A DNA stretch of 64,000 nt. Source: CAYFWF01 sp964346815 (GTDB lineage Bacteria > Acidobacteriota > Aminicenantia > Aminicenantales > Aminicenantaceae). The stretch is taken from assembly GCA_964346815.1 (NCBI GenBank), contig CAYFWF010000055.1, forward strand, positions 62,001 to 126,000, given 5' to 3'. Positions 15,651 to 24,274 of this stretch are shown in pieces (positions within the stretch are counted from its first letter, which is position 1; each line of letters opens with the position of its first letter). Below the pieces are notes generated by a model. It searched no databases. It was not told the DNA's origin and worked only from the letters and a program-made list of their open reading frames with translations. Position numbers and translations under genes: made by a program.

Positions 15651-17800
15651 GAAAAATGGCGTTATTATCCATAATTCTCATTCTATCGCTCCTATGGGGA
15701 TGTGCCACATTCAACAGGAGCTATGAATTAGGGACTGATGCGGCCACCAACAAAAATTGGGATGAGGCCATTAAACATTTCGAGGATGCCGTTCAGCAGG
15801 ATCCCGACAATTCCGTATACAGGCTGGCGCTGACTCGGGCAAAAATTTTGGCCAGCCTTTCCCATGTGTACAGCGCTCGAAGACTTGCCTCGGAAGGGAA
15901 AACCGAGGAGGCTTTGTCGGAATACGATACAGCTTTATCCTATGATCCGTCGAATCGAATGATCGCCGAAGAAGCACGCATGCTGAAGGAAGGGGAAAAG
16001 AAAAAGGAGAAACCTGTTGAACCAAAAATAGAACCTCCTGTCAAGCTCCAGGTGAGCGATGCGAAGCTCCACCTGAATTTTGTGCATGATCAAGTGAGAC
16101 TGAAATCCATCTTTCAAGCTTTGGGAAAACATGCCAAAATCAATATCCTTTTTGATGAACAGTTCAAAGACATCCCCTTTTCTGTCGACCTTTCGGATAA
16201 GACTTTCGAACAAGCGGTGAACTCCCTCTGTTTGGCGACAAAGAATTTTTACAGAGTCATCGATGAGAGCACCATCATCGTGGTTCCTGACCTCCCTGCA
16301 AAAAGAATACAGTATGAGCTGAATGCCATCAAGACTTTTTACCTCTCCAACATCAAGGCTGAAGATATTCAAGCATCTCTGATGCAGATACTCCGGTCTC
16401 AGTTCAAAGCTCCACAGCTGATGGTAGATAAAAATCTCAATTCCATAACCGTGAGGGACGCCCCGGCGGTTCTGGAGATGGCGGAAAAGTTGATCAGACT
16501 TTGGGACAAACCAAGAGGGGAAGTGATCATCGACTTGGAGCTCATGGAAGTATCCCGGATGAAACTCAAAAATTTTGGAATAGAGTTTGACCAGTTTCTC
16601 ATGGGATTGGCCTACAGCGGAGGGGAGAATCCCCCTTCGGAATCGGGATGGTTCGACCTTTCCAAACTCGATTTTTCAAAAAAGGAAAATTATCAGATCA
16701 CCCTTCCTACAGCGCTGCTTCAGTTTTTAGAAGCCGATGAAGACACAAAAATTCTTTCACAACCCAGGCTCAGAGGGATAGAAGGCGAAGAAATCAGCTA
16801 TCTGGTGGGAGATAAAATCCCTATTCCCCGGACGTCCTTCACGCCGATCGCCGCAGGTGGCGTATCGCAACAGCCCATAACGTCCTTTGAGTATGAGGAT
16901 GTGGGGATCGATATCAAGATCACGCCGCAGATTCATTTCGAGAAAGAGGTCACCCTGGAGCTCGAGATCAATGTCAAGTCCGTTGGAGGCACGGGTGTCG
17001 CGGATATTCCGATCATCAGCACGAGAGAAGTCAAGAATATCATCCGGCTCAAAGATGGAGAGACAAATCTTCTTGCAGGTTTGTTGAAGGATGAGGAGAG
17101 GGTGTCGGTAAAGGGGATCATCGGTCTCAAGAACATTCCCCTTCTGGGGGGGCTTTTCTCGAGCAACGATCGAACAGTCCAACAGACCGATGTAATCATG
17201 ACCATCACTCCCTATATCATCCGGACGAAGCCCGTCGATGCGGAAGATCTCGAACCGCTCTGGGTCGACTTGAATGGAATCTTTTCTTTATCGGGAGAAC
17301 CGGGTGGAGTGCAAAGAGCAGATGAGATCAGAGATATAAACCTGAGAAGAATGCAGGAACAGGAAAGACCTGGCACGGATGAGAGAAGAAACTTGCTGAT
17401 GCTGAATCCTGCCAATTTCGAGATCACCAAGGATAGAGAGTTCAGGATAAGCGTGATCCTCAGGTCAGAGGAAGAAATCGGAAGCATGTCCCTGAACCTC
17501 TCCTACGATCCCTCTGTGGTGAGTCTGAAGCAAATCGAGAGAGGGAGCGTTGCCGCTCAGGCAGGTAAGGAAGCGCCCTTTCTCCAGAATATTGACAATT
17601 CTTCCGGGATGTGTACTATCGGCTTTTCTAGCTCTGACGTTTCCAGGGGTTTCAGGGGTTCAGGGCGTCTCGCCAACCTGGTTTTCGATGCTGTAGCAGA
17701 TGGAGAAAGCACCATCTCATTTTCGAGCGTCTCTGCCAACAGCCCAACAGGAAGATCGATAAGCTTCGAAACTCGAGGTGCTCGGGTGAGAGTCAGGTAA
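15647..17800 (+). CDS. pilQ: Outer-membrane secretin (PilQ/GspD) with TPR and C-terminal cohesin-like domain
   Basis: 717 residues. Lipoprotein signal with lipobox LLWGC (Cys about 19), TPR-like helices (25-120), an STN/N0-type domain (135-215), a secretin N1 domain (about 220-290), and the secretin barrel (about 360-530) with ILSQPRLRGIEG and GIIGLKNIPLLGGLF. Residues 575-717 form an extra beta-rich domain matching type I cohesin-like patterns (ISVILRSEEEIGSMSLNLSY, DPSVVSLKQIE, LVFDAVADGESTISF). Forms the outer-membrane gate for the pilus. The N-terminal TPR resembles a built-in pilotin-like module. Last gene of the operon that begins with pilC. Confidence 0.92.
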   Translation: MRKMALLSIILILSLLWGCATFNRSYELGTDAATNKNWDEAIKHFEDAVQQDPDNSVYRLALTRAKILASLSHVYSARRLASEGKTEEALSEYDTALSYDPSNRMIAEEARMLKEGEKKKEKPVEPKIEPPVKLQVSDAKLHLNFVHDQVRLKSIFQALGKHAKINILFDEQFKDIPFSVDLSDKTFEQAVNSLCLATKNFYRVIDESTIIVVPDLPAKRIQYELNAIKTFYLSNIKAEDIQASLMQILRSQFKAPQLMVDKNLNSITVRDAPAVLEMAEKLIRLWDKPRGEVIIDLELMEVSRMKLKNFGIEFDQFLMGLAYSGGENPPSESGWFDLSKLDFSKKENYQITLPTALLQFLEADEDTKILSQPRLRGIEGEEISYLVGDKIPIPRTSFTPIAAGGVSQQPITSFEYEDVGIDIKITPQIHFEKEVTLELEINVKSVGGTGVADIPIISTREVKNIIRLKDGETNLLAGLLKDEERVSVKGIIGLKNIPLLGGLFSSNDRTVQQTDVIMTITPYIIRTKPVDAEDLEPLWVDLNGIFSLSGEPGGVQRADEIRDINLRRMQEQERPGTDERRNLLMLNPANFEITKDREFRISVILRSEEEIGSMSLNLSYDPSVVSLKQIERGSVAAQAGKEAPFLQNIDNSSGMCTIGFSSSDVSRGFRGSGRLANLVFDAVADGESTISFSSVSANSPTGRSISFETRGARVRVR

Positions 17801-17873
17801 GCTTTTTCGGGCCGCAAAATTTCCCTTGAGCAAAACCATTTCCAAAAGCCTATAGAGAGCCTTCTAGTATCAC

Positions 17874-17896
17874 GGAAGTAGAGATGCTTCCTTTTT
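17874..17896 (+). terminator. Possible terminator after the pilus operon
   Basis: A 5-bp stem GGAAG/CTTCC (17874-17878 with 17887-17891) followed directly by TTTTT. The stem is short, so strength is uncertain. Confidence 0.4.
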
Positions 17897-17907
17897 GATT
17901 CCTGAAA

Positions 17908-17936
17908 TTGACTAAACGAGGCTTTTTAGCTAAAAT
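17908..17936 (+). promoter_or_regulatory. tRNA promoter
   Basis: TTGACT (17908-17913), 17 bp, TAAAAT (17931-17936), ending ten bases before the mature tRNA 5' end. The spacing is ideal. Confidence 0.65.
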
Positions 17937-17946
17937 CTTTGCCATT

Positions 17947-18020
17947 GGCGGTGTAGCTCAGGTGGTCAGAGCATGCGGCTCATATCCGCAGAGTCGGGGG
18001 TTCAAGTCCCTCCACCGCCA
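17947..18020 (+). tRNA. tRNA-Met (anticodon CAT, elongator type)
   Basis: 74 bases forming a full cloverleaf: acceptor GGCGGTG/CACCGCC with discriminator A, D arm GCTC/GAGC, anticodon stem TGCGG/CCGCA with loop CTCATAT, and T arm with loop TTCAAGT. CCA is not encoded. It looks like an elongator tRNA-Met, since initiator features (mismatched first pair, three G-C pairs in the anticodon stem) are missing. A CAT anticodon could also be tRNA-Ile2, whose C34 is modified by TilS, the product of the next gene; the sequence looks more like elongator Met. Confidence 0.93.
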
Positions 18021-18126
18021 CTTTTTCTTTCGATTGGTTTTTCCATTCTGAAACTGAAGAGCAATTTTTAATGGAGTTAATAGAAAATCCTGGGAACATT
18101 TCTCTGGTTCGACCGAAGAGGACTTG

Positions 18127-19530
18127 ATGGGAAAGAAGCCTCATATCATCCTGGATTCTGTGAGACAAACCATCGAGAGATATAACCTCCTGGAAAGGAC
18201 CGATAAAATTCTTGTGGCCTATTCCGGAGGAGTGGATTCCACTGCCCTGCTCAGCGTGCTCCTCGAACTCCGCGAATGTTTTGAGTTCGATGTTTTTTTA
18301 GCCCATTTCAATCACTGCCTGCGTCCGGCTGCCTGGGAGGATGAACGGTTCGTGAGAAAGGTGGCCCGATGCTATTCTCTTCCCCTTTTTGTCGGTTCAG
18401 AAGATGTCCGCAGCCATGCGAAGTCGAAGCGCTTGAACCTGGAAGAAGCCGGTCGGACCCTCCGGTATGCTTTCCTGACACGAACAGCTCAAAAAATCGG
18501 AGGCGCAAAAATTGCCACGGGGCACACCATGAACGATCAGGCCGAGACTTTTTTCATGCGGTTGTTGAGGGGAAGCGGGCTCCGGGGTCTGGGAGGCATC
18601 TCTCCGATTGTGGAGGGACGGATCGTCCGGCCTCTCCTGTTTGTCCGGCGGAAGGACGTTGAGGACTACATCCGATATAGAGGTCTGGAGTATCGGGAAG
18701 ATGAGAGCAACCGGGATCGGAGATTCGTCCGAAACAGGATCCGGCTCGAGCTTATTCCCTACATTCAGGAGCGTTACGACCCGAAAATCGTCGATCGGAT
18801 CGGCAGAATCGTCTCCATACTCCAAGAGGATGAAATCCTTTTGGAGAGAATGGCACGAACGGAAGCCAAGGAAAGGATTGTACGAACAAAAGGGAGGACG
18901 TGTTTGGATGTGAGAAACCTCTCTGCACTTCCCCTGGGATTGGCCAGGCGGCTGGTGCGCGATTTTATCACCGAAGTGAAAGGAGACCTTAGGGGCATTT
19001 CTTTCGATGAGATCGAGAGGATTCTGTATTTGGAGGATAAGAAGAGCTTTCATCTGAAAAGAGATCTTGTGTTGAGAAGGAACAGAGATATGGTTTGTAC
19101 TCGGAGGAAATCCCATGAGAAAATTGAATACGCATACAGGTGGAACGGCAGGAAAGCTCTTGTCATCGAAGAATTGCTTTTGACCGTAAAAGCCAGAAGG
19201 ATAAAGTGCGGTTCGTTTCCCCTGGTGTTCGATGACGATGCGAGGGTCTATGTGGATGGAAAAAAGATCGCGTTCCCTCTTTTGATAAGAAATCGGATCA
19301 GGGGGGACAGATATCGTCCTCTTGGGGCGCCGGGACATAAAAAGCTGAAGGAAGTCATGCGCGCGAAAGGTATCCCGTCGGAAGAAAGGGAGAAAAGGCC
19401 GGTGTTTATTTCAGGGGGGGATGTCGTCTGGATTCTCGGACTTCCTGTAGCCGATCGCTTCAAGATCGATGAAAAAAGCGAGGAGATTGTCGAAATATCC
19501 GTTTCCCGCAGTCCGGTCTCGTCCCGCTGA
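18127..19530 (+). CDS. tilS: tRNA(Ile)-lysidine synthetase
   Basis: 467 residues. Converts C34 of the CAU-anticodon isoleucine tRNA to lysidine, using ATP and lysine, so that it reads AUA. The PP-loop motif SGGVDS is at 33-38, followed by the HFNHCLRPAAWEDE stretch and the GHTMNDQAET motif typical of TilS, then the substrate-binding and C-terminal domains (GDRYRPLGAPGHKKLKEVM). The ATG at 18127 has AGAGGA six bases ahead; a TTG one codon earlier is less likely. It sits 106 bases after a CAT-anticodon tRNA and may be co-transcribed with it. Confidence 0.95.
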   Translation: MGKKPHIILDSVRQTIERYNLLERTDKILVAYSGGVDSTALLSVLLELRECFEFDVFLAHFNHCLRPAAWEDERFVRKVARCYSLPLFVGSEDVRSHAKSKRLNLEEAGRTLRYAFLTRTAQKIGGAKIATGHTMNDQAETFFMRLLRGSGLRGLGGISPIVEGRIVRPLLFVRRKDVEDYIRYRGLEYREDESNRDRRFVRNRIRLELIPYIQERYDPKIVDRIGRIVSILQEDEILLERMARTEAKERIVRTKGRTCLDVRNLSALPLGLARRLVRDFITEVKGDLRGISFDEIERILYLEDKKSFHLKRDLVLRRNRDMVCTRRKSHEKIEYAYRWNGRKALVIEELLLTVKARRIKCGSFPLVFDDDARVYVDGKKIAFPLLIRNRIRGDRYRPLGAPGHKKLKEVMRAKGIPSEEREKRPVFISGGDVVWILGLPVADRFKIDEKSEEIVEISVSRSPVSSR

Positions 19531-19591
19531 GTATGAGCAGAGCCTTTTTTTTCCTCCTGCCATTACTGCCCTTATCTCGATCTTCTCTTCT

Positions 19592-21436
19592 TCATTCCTC
19601 TTGTTCTTCGGGAACAATATCGATCTCGAAGAAGACCCCTAAAAATCTTTTTTCGTCGCTGGCCTCGTTCTCGAAGTAGGGAGTGGAACCTTTGGAAGCT
19701 CCGATCTTTATATTGTAAAGATGAAGGGCTTCGATCTTGAAAGCCTTCACGGGGGAGAAGCTGAGGGTTCCTCTCTGTTTGGTGCCAAGGGTCATTCTTT
19801 TTTTCTCTCTTCCTACCTGGACTGTGATTTCATTTCTCATCCGGGGATTGTTCAGGAGATGAAAATCGAGCCGCTTGACCGGATAATAGGTTTTGAGGAT
19901 GGTCTCAGTCGTGTGGGATCCCCGAGTCCAGAATCCTCTTTTCTCCACCTGTGATTTTTGCTGTCTCCTGTAGAAATGATCGTCCAGGAAATGAAGCCAT
20001 CCGATATGAGGAGGGGTTCCCACTTCCTGTCGGAATGCCCAGGTGGTGGTGTTGGTGGGAAGGTTGTTAACGAGAGTCATTTCGACAGGCAAAGCCTTGA
20101 AGGGTAATTTCTTGGCATGAGTGCTGGGATAATGAGAGTGGAAGGAGGGGCTGATAAGGATAGGGGAAATGAAGATGGCCGCAACGATCCAGCTCCATGC
20201 AAGATCTTTCGCCCTCCTCTTTGCGAGAGGCAGGAAGAGAAACAGGGGGTAGATATTCAGGAAATATCTGTTGGCCAGCGCTCCTCCTCCCCCTGCATAG
20301 TTATCCGGCATGAGAACGATATAAACCATTATTTCCGCAAACAATGCCATCAAGATCAGCCATTGGACCAGTTTTTTCTTCTCTATGAAAAAGAGAATCA
20401 GGAACAGGAGAGCGGGGAAGAAATACCAGGCTACTCCGGTAAACCGCCCAAAAAAATAATAGAAAAGATTGTACGGAATGAACTTGGCGGGAAGGAGGTG
20501 CTTCTGTGCATAGCTGTCCGAAGTCATCTCGACGGTGCGGATGGAATCAAATGTGATATCTGACTTTTCAAAAGGATAATTGAAATAGAAGCTCTTCCGT
20601 TCTCCTCCCATGTAGTTCCAGTCACCTGTGATGAGGTAGTTGCTCCCCCAAAAAATTCCTGAGGCAATCAAGAAAGCCAGAAGGATGAAGAAGGATTTAA
20701 GGAATTTTTTGTTGAGAAGGGAATTGAGAATGACAGGTCCGAGCAGCACGATGTTGGGTGGTTTGGAAAAAACAGCTAGTCCCACCAGGAAGCCGGCACA
20801 ATAGTCTGCCCAATCCGAGAGGAGAAAAGACGTGAGCTTTCCCGGCCGTTTATCCTGATCGTCCGATTCTCGAGTTTTGTGTTTGTACAGCCAGAGGAAG
20901 AGGATGGTGAAGACCAGGAAGAGATTGAAAAAATCGGGTGAAATCCAGAGGTAATACACACAAGCCACTGAGGCAAACAGGAAGGTGAGAACGATAAGAA
21001 GGGAAAGCGGAGGGGAGTTAGACCGGGAAAAATAGGCCTGTCCCATAAGCAGCAGCAGCAGAAGGAGAAAGGCGTGAAACACAAAGGCTCCGTTCACCCC
21101 GAATACTCTCATGAAAGGGGCCGCGAACAAGGAGTAGGCAAAAGATTTGGCATAGAAGAGTTTCCCGTCTTTGCCTTTTTTGAGGAAAATGCCCAGGGGG
21201 CCTGAGGGAAAAACCTCGTAGTATCTGATCAGATCTTTTTTTTCGTACTCGATATCTCCGTCCCGAGCGAGACTCTGGGTCATGGAATAGTAGATCGCTT
21301 GGTCAGCGAAGAGAAATCCCTCGTGGATAGTCGAAAAGTTGATGAACAAAGAGACGCCCAGGAAAAAGATGAAGATCAGGATTACAGGGAGAAAAGCGGC
21401 TTTTTTTTCAGATAACATCTGTAAAACCAATACCAT
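19592..21436 (-). CDS. Polytopic membrane protein, possible GT-C glycosyltransferase
   Basis: 614 residues with an N-terminal block of about 11-12 transmembrane helices (to residue 430) and a C-terminal soluble domain of about 180 residues. The first long outer loop contains EGFLFADQAIYYSMTQSLA, where acidic residues are placed like those of the GT-C/PMT-ArnT catalytic loop. That layout suggests a polyprenyl-phosphate-sugar-dependent glycosyltransferase, but no signature is strong enough to prove it. Could take part in pilin or surface glycosylation given the pilus genes on both sides (inference). No good Shine-Dalgarno; ATG 21418 is an alternative start. Confidence 0.7.
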   Translation of the reverse strand: MVLVLQMLSEKKAAFLPVILIFIFFLGVSLFINFSTIHEGFLFADQAIYYSMTQSLARDGDIEYEKKDLIRYYEVFPSGPLGIFLKKGKDGKLFYAKSFAYSLFAAPFMRVFGVNGAFVFHAFLLLLLLLMGQAYFSRSNSPPLSLLIVLTFLFASVACVYYLWISPDFFNLFLVFTILFLWLYKHKTRESDDQDKRPGKLTSFLLSDWADYCAGFLVGLAVFSKPPNIVLLGPVILNSLLNKKFLKSFFILLAFLIASGIFWGSNYLITGDWNYMGGERKSFYFNYPFEKSDITFDSIRTVEMTSDSYAQKHLLPAKFIPYNLFYYFFGRFTGVAWYFFPALLFLILFFIEKKKLVQWLILMALFAEIMVYIVLMPDNYAGGGGALANRYFLNIYPLFLFLPLAKRRAKDLAWSWIVAAIFISPILISPSFHSHYPSTHAKKLPFKALPVEMTLVNNLPTNTTTWAFRQEVGTPPHIGWLHFLDDHFYRRQQKSQVEKRGFWTRGSHTTETILKTYYPVKRLDFHLLNNPRMRNEITVQVGREKKRMTLGTKQRGTLSFSPVKAFKIEALHLYNIKIGASKGSTPYFENEASDEKRFLGVFFEIDIVPEEQEE

Positions 21437-21682
21437 ATAAAGGGCAAAAATTCAATGCTTCCAAGCTTTGTGTGAACAATGCCGTCTCGATAACAGTTTC
21501 AACATAAATAAAAATCAGACAAACCGGTTTTGTCAGGTCTCGAAGTTTCCCTTACGACGCCACGACCGATCATCAAAAATGACAGCGGTCAAACGACTAA
21601 AAGAGAGAAGAATCCACTCATAAAATGAAAGAAGGTTAGCCATCGGAGGTGGGTGGATTTCAACAATAAGGTGAGGAAGGAG

Positions 21683-22033
21683 ATGAAAAAATCACCTCTT
21701 GTATCCTCCTTAACGGTTATTGACGGGATAGGGAGCAAGGCCTTATCTAATAGAAGAGAAAAAAAGGCGTTCGAAGAGTATGAATACGCAATCTTTGTCG
21801 GATCTATGACAAAAAGTGGCAAAATGACGGAAAAAGAACGGGTATTAATTATTATTTCCTTTTTTATCAACAGTTTAAGAGATAATAGGGTTGGTATAAA
21901 ATTTGCTATTAAATATAAAGGCAGAATGCCTTTCGTATATTTTGAAACCTTGCGGAGAAAAACGAAAGGGACAAGAATACTCCAGCAAGGGAAAACGATA
22001 AGGAAAAAAGAAAAATGGGGATATGTGATTTGA
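21683..22033 (+). CDS. Doubtful small ORF upstream of the minor pilins
   Basis: A 116-residue, Lys-rich frame (starts MKKSPLVSSLTVIDG) not recognised as any family. In favour: GAGGAAGGAG lies immediately ahead of this ATG and the codons look usable. Against: it is more AT-rich than its neighbours, its 3' part covers a GG-N10-GC promoter and its repeats, and it overlaps the first pilin start by 19 bases. The surrounding 578-base gap (21437-22014) also contains inverted repeats at 21611-21659 and 21669-21711. More likely non-coding. Confidence 0.25.
   Translation: MKKSPLVSSLTVIDGIGSKALSNRREKKAFEEYEYAIFVGSMTKSGKMTEKERVLIIISFFINSLRDNRVGIKFAIKYKGRMPFVYFETLRRKTKGTRILQQGKTIRKKEKWGYVI
21807..21829 (+). 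promoter_or_regulatory. Three TGRCR repeats, possible activator site
   Basis: TGACA (21807), TGGCA (21817) and TGACG (21825), spaced 10 and 8 bases apart, separated by A-runs. They lie 63-85 bp before the -24 box of the sigma-54-type promoter, where an enhancer for an NtrC/PilR protein is expected. On the other strand they read as T-rich TGTC-type repeats, similar in kind to Pseudomonas PilR sites. Confidence 0.35.
21892..21907 (+). promoter_or_regulatory. Sigma-54 type promoter for minor pilin genes
   Basis: TGGTATAAAATTTGCT fits TGG-N10-GC with the strongly conserved GG (21893-21894) and GC (21905-21906) exactly ten bases apart and TTGCT at the -12 box. The predicted start near 21918 gives a leader of about 97 bases to the first pilin ATG. 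Fits control by the NtrC-family regulator at 5.4 kb. Confidence 0.6.
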
Positions 22034-22593
22034 AAAAGACAAGCGAAACGAGATCATCTCAGAGAGAGAGGGGAAGGCCGTCATGTTTTAAGGGATACAC
22101 CTTCATCGAGGTTCTTGTCGTCATCGGAATCCTGGGGCTGATTCTGGCAGCGCTTTACCCCAGCATCATGAACACACTTGAAACACGAGGGCTGGAGAAT
22201 AAAGCCAGGGATATTCTGACCACTATGCAACAGGCCAAATTTCAAGCTGTTAAGACAAAGCTGAACCACAGAGTCGGATTCTTGTATGACGGGCAGGTTT
22301 GGTGCTACTTTATCGAAAGAGAAGTCACACCAGGGACATGGAACACGCTGCCGGGTTTCATTCGGAAAGAGATCCCGACCAAGTTCAACACCTTGATCAA
22401 CTATCCCGATGTGGCCGGAACGCCCGATAAGGGAATCGTCTTTTCTCCTATCGGATTCGTCTCCAACTTCGACACCAATCAAAACACCCTCAATCTCCAG
22501 AGTGATAAACTCAAAGGATATGGCCAGCCTGACCTGCGGGTCATCACGGTGTACGCGGGAGGCTCTGTCCAATACCTCAGAACAGGAAGTTAA
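22015..22593 (+). CDS. Minor pilin/pseudopilin, FimT/GspH-like
   Basis: 192 residues. A long 29-residue leader ends with the prepilin peptidase site KG|YTFIEVLVVIGIL, with Glu5 present and Tyr in place of the usual Phe at mature position 1. The mature protein has the hydrophobic N-terminal helix and then a globular domain including RVGFLYDGQVWCYF, as in FimT/GspH. First of four pilin-like genes in a row; followed two bases later by the next. Processed by the PilD-type peptidase encoded at 31.3 kb. Confidence 0.85.
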   Translation: MGICDLKKTSETRSSQRERGRPSCFKGYTFIEVLVVIGILGLILAALYPSIMNTLETRGLENKARDILTTMQQAKFQAVKTKLNHRVGFLYDGQVWCYFIEREVTPGTWNTLPGFIRKEIPTKFNTLINYPDVAGTPDKGIVFSPIGFVSNFDTNQNTLNLQSDKLKGYGQPDLRVITVYAGGSVQYLRTGS

Positions 22594-22595
22594 AA

Positions 22596-23066
22596 ATGAA
22601 ATGCTTAAAAAAACTGTGGTTTCATCCGTACCGGGAAAAGAGCGTCCAGCTCCGTACGAAAAAAGGATTTTCTTTGATCGAGGTGCTGATCGGAATCGCT
22701 ATCGTGGCGATTGCCTTACTCGGATTGGCTCAGCTCTTTACCTATGGTGTACTGTCTAATTCGCGGGCAGAGAGGATGTCCAATGCGACATTTTTGGCTC
22801 AACAGCAGATCGACACCTACAGAAATCTGACTGCCGATGAGCTGAACGCCCTGGCTTCCAATCCTTTGGATGAACAGATCGATGTCAATTCCGACGGAAC
22901 GATTGATTTCCGCAGGATCACCGATATTGAATCGAACGGTGCCTCCTGGGAAATGAGAGTCCTGGTCTTTTCGGCCGAGCAGCTCAACACCGATGCTGCC
23001 CTGCTCACTCAGAATCCGAATGAATACGGTGTGAAGGCCGACATCAGCACTCTCATCAGCCGCTAA
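22596..23066 (+). CDS. Minor pilin, PilV/GspI-like
   Basis: 156 residues. A 26-residue leader is followed by KG|FSLIEVLIGIAIVAIALLG, a canonical prepilin N-terminus with Glu5. The short mature domain with no extra features matches PilV/GspI. Placed directly after the FimT-like gene; minor pilins of this kind form the priming complex at the pilus tip with PilY1. Confidence 0.85.
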   Translation: MKCLKKLWFHPYREKSVQLRTKKGFSLIEVLIGIAIVAIALLGLAQLFTYGVLSNSRAERMSNATFLAQQQIDTYRNLTADELNALASNPLDEQIDVNSDGTIDFRRITDIESNGASWEMRVLVFSAEQLNTDAALLTQNPNEYGVKADISTLISR

Positions 23067-23127
23067 AACGGATGTAAGGATTTGATGGTCAAATCCAGAC
23101 ATAAATTCAATTAGCCAAGAAAGAAAA

Positions 23128-24264
23128 ATGAGAGAAAAAAAATCAAAAACCCAAAAACAATTCTCACATACGGCTCCTCCCCGGGGTTTCACTCTCGTGG
23201 AGCTTCTGGTGGGAAGCGTAGTCTTATTGATCGTGATCCTGGCGACACTGGGCCTTTACAGGCAGAGCAACCAAATTGCTGTCGACCAGCAGCAGTATGC
23301 GGAGATGCAGCATGATGTGCGGACATCCATGTATTTCATCTCCAGAGATGTCCGCATGGCCGGGGCGGGGCTCCCCCTCGAATTCTATGGCTATGTGTTG
23401 GAAGGTGTGGATAACGAGAACCAGGGAGCGGTCGTTCAGCCGGACAGGGTGAAAGTGATGGGAAACCTGGATGATCCCCTAAACATGGGTGTGCAAAATT
23501 ATCAGGGCTCAGCAGCCAATTTGACGGTGGATGACTGGAGCTTTGAGAGCAATTCCTACCTGGATGAATTCTATGAGGGGATGGTTGCCATCATTCTGCC
23601 TGATCCGGATTCAGGCTGCACCTACGGCGAAATCAGAGAGATCACCCATGTGACCCATGATGCAGGGGGAACGAACGAGCGGTTCAACTTTTCACCCGGT
23701 CTGGCTCCTTACGTAAACCCTCCTGGAGGCCTAACCGCGAATTACCCTAAAGCATGCCCCAGTGCCGATGATTATGATGGCGGTATGATTTCCTTCGTCA
23801 ATGTCAAAGAGTACTGGCTGGATGTCACAGGATACTACCCCGGTTTGACTGCGGGAGAGAGAGGCTATATCGGAAACGGCGAAGCAGGAGTCCTCTACCT
23901 GACCGTGAACGGAATTCATTATCCTCTAGCCAGAAACGTCGAGAACCTGCAGTTCCAGTACAACGGGGATTTGGATGATGATGGCCTTTTAGACGGCTTT
24001 ATAGATTGGCAGGCCAGCTGGACAGGAGATACCGTTCTGGTCGGCCGGATCCGGCAGGTCAGAATCTGGGTGCTGGGAATAACCGAAAATGCCTTCGTGA
24101 GCATAGGCTCAAATCCACCGGACAACCTTCATCTGTACAGAAGGCCTTCCATAGCCAACAGCCCGGGAAGCAGCCAGGATGACAAGCATAAAAGATTCCT
24201 GATGGAATCCACCGCCAATATGAGGAATCTTTCCCTGAGTATATACAACACAGGGTCGAGATAA
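23128..24264 (+). CDS. Minor pilin, PilW-like
   Basis: 378 residues. Prepilin site RG|FTLVELLVGSVVLLIVILA with Glu5, then the PilW-type QQQYAEMQHDVRTSMYFISR and DVRMAGAGLP segment. The C-terminal half is a long beta-rich domain ending in a conserved IRQVRIWVLGIT strand. PilW works with PilX, PilV and PilY1 in the tip complex. Confidence 0.87.
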   Translation: MREKKSKTQKQFSHTAPPRGFTLVELLVGSVVLLIVILATLGLYRQSNQIAVDQQQYAEMQHDVRTSMYFISRDVRMAGAGLPLEFYGYVLEGVDNENQGAVVQPDRVKVMGNLDDPLNMGVQNYQGSAANLTVDDWSFESNSYLDEFYEGMVAIILPDPDSGCTYGEIREITHVTHDAGGTNERFNFSPGLAPYVNPPGGLTANYPKACPSADDYDGGMISFVNVKEYWLDVTGYYPGLTAGERGYIGNGEAGVLYLTVNGIHYPLARNVENLQFQYNGDLDDDGLLDGFIDWQASWTGDTVLVGRIRQVRIWVLGITENAFVSIGSNPPDNLHLYRRPSIANSPGSSQDDKHKRFLMESTANMRNLSLSIYNTGSR

Positions 24265-24274
24265 AAAGGGAAGA

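Noticed and set aside
17947..18020. Calling the tRNA isoleucine (CAT, lysidine-modified)
   Set aside because: Stem and loop pattern fits elongator methionine better, and adjacency to tilS alone is not proof.
18397..19338. Minus-strand open frame of 313 codons inside tilS
   Set aside because: tilS has full family motifs on the other strand; the reverse frame has odd amino-acid usage and no family match.
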